Source: Datura wrightii
Taxonomy: Eukaryota > Streptophyta > Magnoliopsida > Solanales > Solanaceae
Direction of reading: 5' to 3'
Assembly: GCA_035772735.1 (NCBI GenBank)
Contig: JASDFA010000016.1
Location: 138,892,501-138,956,500, forward strand
DNA length: 64,000 nt
Shown here: piece by piece, positions 57,579 through 64,000 of the stretch
How the letters are laid out: every line of letters begins with the position of its first letter
Numbering within the stretch: position 1 is the first letter of the stretch
Notes under the pieces: generated by a model
The model's input: only the letters and a program-made list of their open reading frames with translations
Told to the model about the DNA's origin: nothing
Database searches by the model: none
Translations under genes and position numbers: made by a program

Positions 57579-58604
57579 TATTATTGCAAGGACTCCTAAA
57601 TTATACCTAATGGGGGGGGGGGGGGATGAATTGGGTCTAATGATTTTTTCCACGGATTAAAACTTTACTTTGAATTTTCTTTTCGATAGGAACATACTTG
57701 AACCTTGTTCCTTATAGCAGTAGCTAAATCAAGCAGAAATAATAAAGAGCAGAAAGTAAAGCAAAAGACAAGAATTTTTACGTGGAAAACCATCCAGGCT
57801 CGAATGGGTGTAAAAATCACTACCTACTCCCTAGTAGGATTTCAACTTAAGAGGCACCGAGCTAAATTCAAATTGCAACCCCCGCAATCCAAGGACCTAC
57901 CCCTAAGCCCTTATAAAGTTTCTAACATGTATAAACTACCCTTAGTTTAACAAGAAGAACTTTAATCATGATTTCAAGAACTGAAAACAGAACTAAAATA
58001 AAATCAAGTCCACTGGTTCACTACACATTGACACCTGCAACATAATAGGATAGGAAACTGTCTCTAGCACCGGTCAACTCTCTTCAACTTGAATCCAAAT
58101 CGAATGCTCAGGAATGATGAATTTGCTGAAGAGTTTTGTGAGTGAATGAGCAACTTGACGTGGTGACTTCTTTAATTATAGTCACAAAAATGCATCCACT
58201 AATTTTCTTCTACTAGGGAAGGGAATCTTCAATTTAAGAATCCTTTTCCTTATTTGAAAGATCTTGTTGACTCCTTGTAGAATTCCACAATCTCCTACTA
58301 AATATTCCCTTTCCTTTTCAGCTCGTAATTTATTTCTTTCCTTATAAAAAGGAATTTCTTCCTTGTAGAATCCTTGTTGACTTTAAGCTCTTTTCTCCTT
58401 TTTCCTGCAAATAATCAAGACACTAGAATTCTACAACCGATTAGTAACCGATTAGTAAATAACAAGTGTTATTCGACCAACTTCTAATTTCAATCAATTA
58501 GTAGCCGATTAGTAAATAACAAGTGTTATTCGACAAACTTTCAATTTTAATGTTTCAAGCATATTTTAAATCATCATCAAATATCATTAAAACTTATTCC
58601 AATA
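57579..58604 (-). repeat. 5' LTR of the SIRE-like element
   Basis: TATTATTGCAA to CCAATA, 1026 bp. Both termini have lost the TG/CA form by G-to-A or C-to-T change. A run of 14 G at 57612-57625 replaces an AG-rich stretch of the other LTR. Confidence 0.9.
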
Positions 58605-58700
58605 GTATACATCAAGAGCTTCAGAGGCAGAAGCCATAGCCTGCATCTGCATCTTCATTGGCATGTCTGTCTCCTTTATCTTGCCTTTACCTTCCAGAAT
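58605..58700 (-). pseudogene. Dynein light chain (LC8-like) pseudogene, 5' part
   Basis: Thirty-two codons read on the - strand from 58700 to 58605, LEGKGKIKETDMPMKMQMQA then MASASEALDVY after a first codon ATT. Plant LC8-like proteins usually start Met-Leu-Glu-Gly at this point, so the initiator appears to be lost (ATT at 58698-58700). The upstream frame stays open but has no Met. The reading frame joins exactly to 25978 through the duplicated GTATA. Start loss, a short intron, a frameshift in exon 2 and the 32.6-kb insertion make this non-functional. Confidence 0.82.
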
Positions 58701-59476
58701 TCTTTCTAAATAGTCTAAGAAAATAGTAGAATTCTTGATTTGGAAAATGAATATAGGACTAGAAACTTCAAAATTTTTGGTTTTGACTCGATTTTCTTTT
58801 TCAATAGTTCAATTTGTGTGGGAAACGTCCGGAGGGATTCTCTGATGTCTCACATTGGCACTCTAATCCTAAACCTCTAAATAATGTAGCTAATATAGTT
58901 ATCTTCTGAATAAAATGACATCACCACTATCATCAATTATTCATGTTTGAAGGATGTGAAACCACTGTGGTAATTATAAATACATAAATTTTAGTGGACT
59001 ATAAATTAAATACATAAACTAGTTGTAAACCAAAGTTTTACATGAATTTATGTGTTTACAACTACCGCGTGACATCAGGTAAACTTTGGATTAAATTCAT
59101 ATTTATCTGGGTTGAACAATTAACTTGGACTATAAATTAAATTTAAGTTTATTTTTATTAAATTCAAGTTCAAGGTTCATTTTGTCTTAAAGCTCAAACT
59201 CATGCCACATATCAAGTGGCAACATGACATTCCACTCAAATTTAAGACCAACAACATGATGTCACCTATTTAAAAAATGTAAAATCCAATCAAAATAAGG
59301 ACCAACTAAAAGCTATCAAGTGTCCTTAAATGACATGTCTTGGCCAATCACAGGCAACCCTATCACATAATATTTGTGATGAGCTTGATGACTCACATGA
59401 ACCAATTAAAATGAGGTAAGAGTGTTTATTTACACTTGGACTGCCTATTACCTACAATTATAAGTTGGGGGTTACA
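58701..59476. other. Former upstream region of the dynein light chain locus
   Basis: AT-rich with no frame or repeat end that I can support. It would have been the 5' flank of the - strand pseudogene. Confidence 0.4.
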
Positions 59477-61808
59477 TGGCACGCCCCGCCTTGGGAGGCA
59501 TGACTAGCACCTGGTGCCCTACTAAGACCTGGGCTGCTGGACTACTGAGCCTAAGCACTTCTGGTGCCAGGCTGGTTCTAACTCTGGATTCATGGAAGCA
59601 ACGGGCTATATAACGGCTGTAAATACAGCCTCCGGCAGACTATGCCTATAGCCACCTGTAACACAACAACAGCTAACCAGAACAACAGTAGTATAAAGGA
59701 ACCTATGCGGGCCGACAAGGCCACCATGCTGACTAGTTTCACTGAAACGCTGAATAAAATGCTAAACTACTCTGTGACCGGCAAGGTCACCAATTATTAA
59801 CTGAATAAGGCCCCACAAGACCATCATAAACAAACTAAAACATAGACACGACCTCACACGACCGGTTCAACTAACCATAAGGAATATACAATCAGCAAGC
59901 CTCTAAGAATACTGATAAGATGGTCAGAACAAGGCCCCGACCTGCCCGTACTGTACAACAAAAGAAAAAGGAATAAACCTCTAGCTGTCAAGCTCCGGAT
60001 GACAGGAGCTGATGACTCTGTGTGCTGGCTGGAATTACGAGGGATCGGCTCCTCATCTATGAGTACCTGCAGGCAAGTAATGCAGCGGCCCCAAACGGGC
60101 GTCAGTACCACTGATACCGAGTATGCAAAGCAATAATTAAATATAACTAAAAATAGATAGTAATACTGATAGTTACTGAATAACAGAAGATGGCTAAGAC
60201 TGTCTGGAATGACAGAATCTAAACTAAGCTTAACTGTACTGGAGAGAAGGTGAGAATCATACCTGTCAATGCGATGTCTTACTATCTATCAATTTAGTAA
60301 ATAACACATATAGCATACAAGAACCTATACCAGCCTCCATAAGCCGGAAGGTACCAATCAACATGCAATCTATATACCCCTACCAGGGTCGCCATCCAAA
60401 AATAACAATTCACTCCACTCATCTAGTAACTATGAGCATCCCGCTGGCCCCCTGGGTATGTAACTTGGGCTCTCTGGGCCCCTGACTATAGCTGTATCTG
60501 AGTCCGGAGGACTCCTGTAAACTGTAATATGAGATCTGTGATCCGTAATCTGTAATCTGTGCCCTGGGTGCAAGCGCTCGACAGGGGTATGTTATAATGC
60601 TGATCAGCCTGCTATAGGGAATGCTGCATCCCATCTTCGTCCTCTGGCGGACGACATGCCACTCCTTGGAGTGACGTATCCTCACCCTCTGGCGGGCGAG
60701 TCGACACAGCTAATAACCCTGGGTGGCAAGGAAGCTCTAAGGGGGTCCACATAAAACAATCAGGTCTCTACAAGCAATAATAATCACATATAACATGTAT
60801 AATAAATCTGATAATACTGTCCATGATTTGATATTCTATTCTGAATCTCTTGTTGGATTAAACTAAATCTGATACTGAGTTATACTGAGTCTGGAATAAT
60901 ATCTCGCTGTCTGATACTAATTTACTGACTTTTATTCTGCATATGGTATAATAACTCAGACATGCTTACTGAATTCATACTGGGCATAATACTCGACTTC
61001 TGAAACTTTCTTCTGGAATTTACTCTATTTTACTACGCTAGAATTACTAACTTGTCAAAGAAACTAGCTTTACATACCTCAATTATTGACTTCTTGGCAA
61101 ACTGGTGTAGCTCGGCCAATATCCAGCTATTTCTTCCAACTGCGTGTATATTTATAGAAATTAAAACTAAATTCATCAATATTTTGGAAGAAAACACTAC
61201 TTTGAATATATATATAGCCCAAACTTTGACTTATCGAAAAACAGCCGAAAACTCGCTATTTCTCGGAAGTCCAGAAGGGAGAAATACTCACTTTAGGGCT
61301 AGGAGTATATTGACGCTAATTTGGAGAAATTCCACTTACCTTTGCTCAGTGAGACGGCGATTCGCCAGCCAAATTTCACGAAACTAACTCCGTAGGAACG
61401 CTCCCTTCAGCTTAATACCTCGCTACCCAAAGTTATTTCGAGTTTGTATCGTGTTTAATAGCGTAAATGAAAGGAATTTTAATGGAAACCTTCGTCCTCT
61501 CTATTTCTCTACTGTTCTCTGGTTTACTCACTGGAAATATTGATAATTATCACTTAAAAACCGAAGTGGGGGCTTATATACTTGGTGCTGGACCTCACCT
61601 CTGTGACACGCCGGCCAACACGGAGGTGAGCCCTCCGTGACACGTTGGCCATCGCGGAGGGGGTCTGCCCAGCCTCCTCTTGCGATGGTTCGACGTGGTG
61701 TTTGTCCGGTCTTTCCCCGGGCCTTTTTCTAGCATGTATGGAATTCTAAAACTCTTAACCAACATGCGAATAGGCCATCTAAATGTCAAGAATTTACGGG
61801 GTGTAACA
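59477..61808 (-). repeat. 3' LTR of the right-hand Tekay-like element
   Basis: The TATA box TTATATA is at 61574-61580. Upstream of it on the - strand lies CACGGAGG (61619-61626) with CCTCCGTG (61632-61639), and the word CCATCGCGGAG at 61649-61659. That word is identical to one in Athila-like family A. Confidence 0.92.
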
Positions 61809-62077
61809 TCCTCCCTCCCTTAAGAATATTCGTCCTTGAATGTAAACTTTTGCTCGTAGGAATCTCAACTTACTCGACTTATTCTAAAAAATTTTTGGCA
61901 AAGTTTCCCCTGTAACATGGACTATCTCAAAATTCCTGAAATGCAGAAAAGTCCAATACAGGTACTCCACACAATACTATAGCATTCATCACGCAGTAGA
62001 CTAGAGTCAACTATCTCATTTATACACATAACATAAGGTAATTCATAAAACAACAACACTAATGTACCTCTGGCTGA

Positions 62078-64000
62078 TTAAGTTTGAAATAACTGAGGAT
62101 ATCTGACTTTCATATCTTCCTCGGCTTCCCAAGTCATTTTCTCTCAGTTCCTGTTACGCCATAACACCTTGACAGAAGCAACATCTTTAGTTCTCAACCT
62201 GTGAATCTGCCTGTCCGGTATGGCTACTGGAACCTCTTCATAAGCCAGCTCCTCCATAACCTGGACATCCTGAACTAGGACAACTCTGGAGGGGTCTCCT
62301 ATATACTTCCTCAGCATGGACATGTGGAAAACTGGGTGAACAGACTCTAATTCTGGAGGTAAGTTCAACTCATATGCCACTTGGCCTATTCTTCGGCGAA
62401 TCTGATAAGGCCCAACAAATCTTGGGCTGAGCTTGCCTTTCTTGTCGAACCTCATCACCCCTTTCATTGGAGAGACTTTCAAGAATACCCAGTCATTCAC
62501 ATTAAATTCCAAGTTTCTGCACCGCACGTCAGCATATGATTTCTGGCGGCTCTGAGCAATCAGTGGGCGTTCTCTGATAAGCTTTACATTCTCCTCTAAC
62601 TGATAAATAATATCCGGCCCAATCAGCGCTGACTCTCCTACTTCAAACCAGCCAACTGGCGATCTGCATTTTCGCCCATACAATGCCTCATAAGGTGCCA
62701 TCTGGATAGGTGAATGGTAACTGTTATTATAGGAAAACTCAATAAGTGGTAAGTGCTCATCCCAGCTACCTCTAAAGTCTAAAACACACGCTCGTAGCAT
62801 ATCCTTGAGCATTTGGATAGTGCGTTCTGCCTGCCTATCTGTTTGAGGGTGAAAAGCTGTGCTCAGGTTAATCTGTGTTCCCAGGCCTCTCTGAAATGAT
62901 TGCCAAAATTTAGCTGTGAATTACGTCCTTCTGTCAGAGATAATGGAAACTGGAACACCGTGCAGTCTGACTATTTCTCTGATATACAACTCAACATAAT
63001 CTTCGATAGAGAAAGTAGCCCTTACTGGCAGAAAATGGGCTGATTTTGTCAGTCTGTCAACAATTACCCAAATCGAGTCATTTCTATGCCTGGTGCGGGG
63101 TAATCCTGCTACAAAATCCATATTTACTGTTTCCCACTTCCAAAGAGGCACCGCTATGTCTTGAGTCAGCCTGCCTGGTTTCTGGTGTTCAGCTTTTACT
63201 TGTTGGCAGTTAGGACGCTGGGCTACAAATTCTGCTATTTCCCTCTTCATACCTGGCCACCAGTAGATTTCTTTGATATCGTGGTACAGTTTTGTCGCGC
63301 CTAGATGGAGAGAATAGCGGGCATAATGTACCTCGCCCATAATCTACTGGCGAAGCCCTGCAACACCCGGAACACAAAGGCGGCCTTTAGATCGCAAAAC
63401 TTCATCCTCAGTTACCTAAAAATTTGGTACTTTTCCTTGCTGAACTCTGTCTTTGAGTTGAACCAGGACAAGATCTTCGTATTGCCGTTCGTTTACTTCC
63501 ACCACTAACGATGGCACTGCGGTGTTCTGAATTACCACTCTGTTGTCCTCTGTTTCTGCTACACAAACGGCCAAACTGGCTAACTGGTGTATTTCTAGGG
63601 CCAATTCCCGCTGCTCGGGCTGCAAGTATGCCAAACTCCCCTTAGACTTACGGCTAAGGGCATGCGCTACTACGTTGGCCCTTCCTGGGTAATACCGAAT
63701 ATTTACATCATAATCTTTCAACAACTCTAACCAGCAAAGCTGCCGCAAATTCAACTCTCTCTGAGTGAAGATATGCTGTAGGCTCTTATGATCAGTGAAA
63801 ATATCCACATGGATGCCATACAAGTAATGTCTCCACATCTTTAGGGCGTGGATCACTGTGGCTAGTTCTAGGTCATGGGTAGGATAATCCTTTTCGTGTT
63901 TCCTTAGCTGTCTGGAAGCATAAGAAATTACTTTACCATGCTACATCAACACACATCCTAACCCAACACCCGAAGCGTCACAATAAACTGCATAACCCTC
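62078..64000 (-). pseudogene. RNase H and integrase of the right-hand Tekay-like element
   Basis: Read on the - strand from the window edge to a TAA at 62078-62080. RNase H (to about 63650) keeps FTDHKSLQHIF and the linker to integrase. The zinc-binding region has YHDIKEIYWWPGMKREIAEF and CQQVKAEHQKPG. The core has NMDFVAGLPRTRHRNDSIWV and VSIISDRRT. The C-terminal part (62812-62144) has APYEALYGRKCRSPVGWFEV, DWVFLKVSPMKGVMRF and HPVFHMSMLRKYIGDPS. Stops or shifts occur near 63416, 62920 and 62144, so it is probably inactive, though close to intact. Confidence 0.88.

Larger units (their letters stand above)
25984..58604 (-). mobile_element. SIRE-like Ty1/Copia retrotransposon, nested and defective
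   Basis: LTRs are 25984-27024 and 57579-58604, with target duplication GTATA at 25979-25983 and 58605-58609. On the - strand the order is primer-binding site (57564-57576), gag, integrase, reverse transcriptase and RNase H, then a 3' ORF and a polypurine tract. Two insertions (27985-37657 and 39239-53494) account for about 24 kb; the element itself is about 8.7 kb. The RNase H reading crosses the second insertion: CDNTSSI at about 53510 continues as CQHKRTKHID at about 39205. Protease and the first part of integrase are missing. The terminal TG has become TA in the right LTR. Confidence 0.9.
59477..64000 (-). mobile_element. Ty3/Gypsy chromovirus (Tekay/Del-like), 3' part, continues past the window
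   Basis: 3' LTR 59477-61808 (TGGCACGCCCC to GGTGTAACA, 2332 bp), polypurine tract at 61809-61822 (GGGAGGGAGGA on the - strand), then integrase and RNase H running towards 64000. It belongs to the same broad LTR family as 27985, 12738 and 51117, and its coding is better preserved. The 5' end, primer-binding site and right-hand duplication lie outside the window. Confidence 0.92.

Noticed and set aside
57612..57625. Run of 14 G
   Set aside because: Local homopolymer expansion or sequencing artefact in an LTR; the sister LTR has an AG-rich stretch here.

Overview
This window is repeat-dense plant nuclear DNA. It most likely comes from the Solanaceae (Solanum, Capsicum or Nicotiana; the genus cannot be settled by eye). 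The grounds are spliced plant genes, a TS/SolS-type SINE, chromovirus-type Ty3/Gypsy elements, a SIRE-type Ty1/Copia element and AT-rich intergenic DNA. No bacterial operon, CRISPR array, rRNA gene or intact tRNA gene was seen.

Only two host loci are recognisable. The first is a TRM-like (TON1 RECRUITING MOTIF) gene with three coding exons on the + strand at 20983-25028, encoding about 973 residues. It carries a fourfold 31-32-residue internal repeat, and a SINE lies just after its stop codon. The second is a plant dynein light chain (LC8-like) pseudogene on the - strand. Its first exon is split between 58605-58700 and 25937-25978 by more than 32 kb of nested retrotransposons.

Layout. 1-10990 is decayed LTR-retrotransposon DNA: an LTR tail, an LTR with its own primer-binding site and gag start, and a degraded Gypsy element (about 3867-10990) carrying two solo LTRs of an Athila-like family. 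10990-20000 is AT-rich. It holds a probable Helitron (11677-16960), itself invaded by a long foldback MITE (11749-12504) and a Gypsy solo LTR (12738-14903), followed by smaller MITE or LTR-like pieces. 20040-25260 is the TRM-like gene and the SINE. 25984-58604 is one SIRE-like Copia element on the - strand, inserted in the dynein light chain exon with duplication GTATA. A Gypsy element (27985-37657, duplication TAAGT) interrupts its 3' ORF, and a Gypsy solo LTR (39239-53494, duplication ATTTA) interrupts its RNase H. That solo LTR contains a non-autonomous gag-protease element (40359-50040, duplication GTATT) and another solo LTR (51117-53362, duplication CTATG). 59477-64000 is the 3' part of a further Gypsy element that runs off the window.

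The exact target-site duplications let the insertion order be read directly. The most unusual observation is that several unrelated LTR families carry a GC-rich, palindrome-dense block immediately upstream of their TATA box. Some palindromic words are identical between families, and one hairpin has been cleanly deleted from one LTR of an otherwise matching pair.
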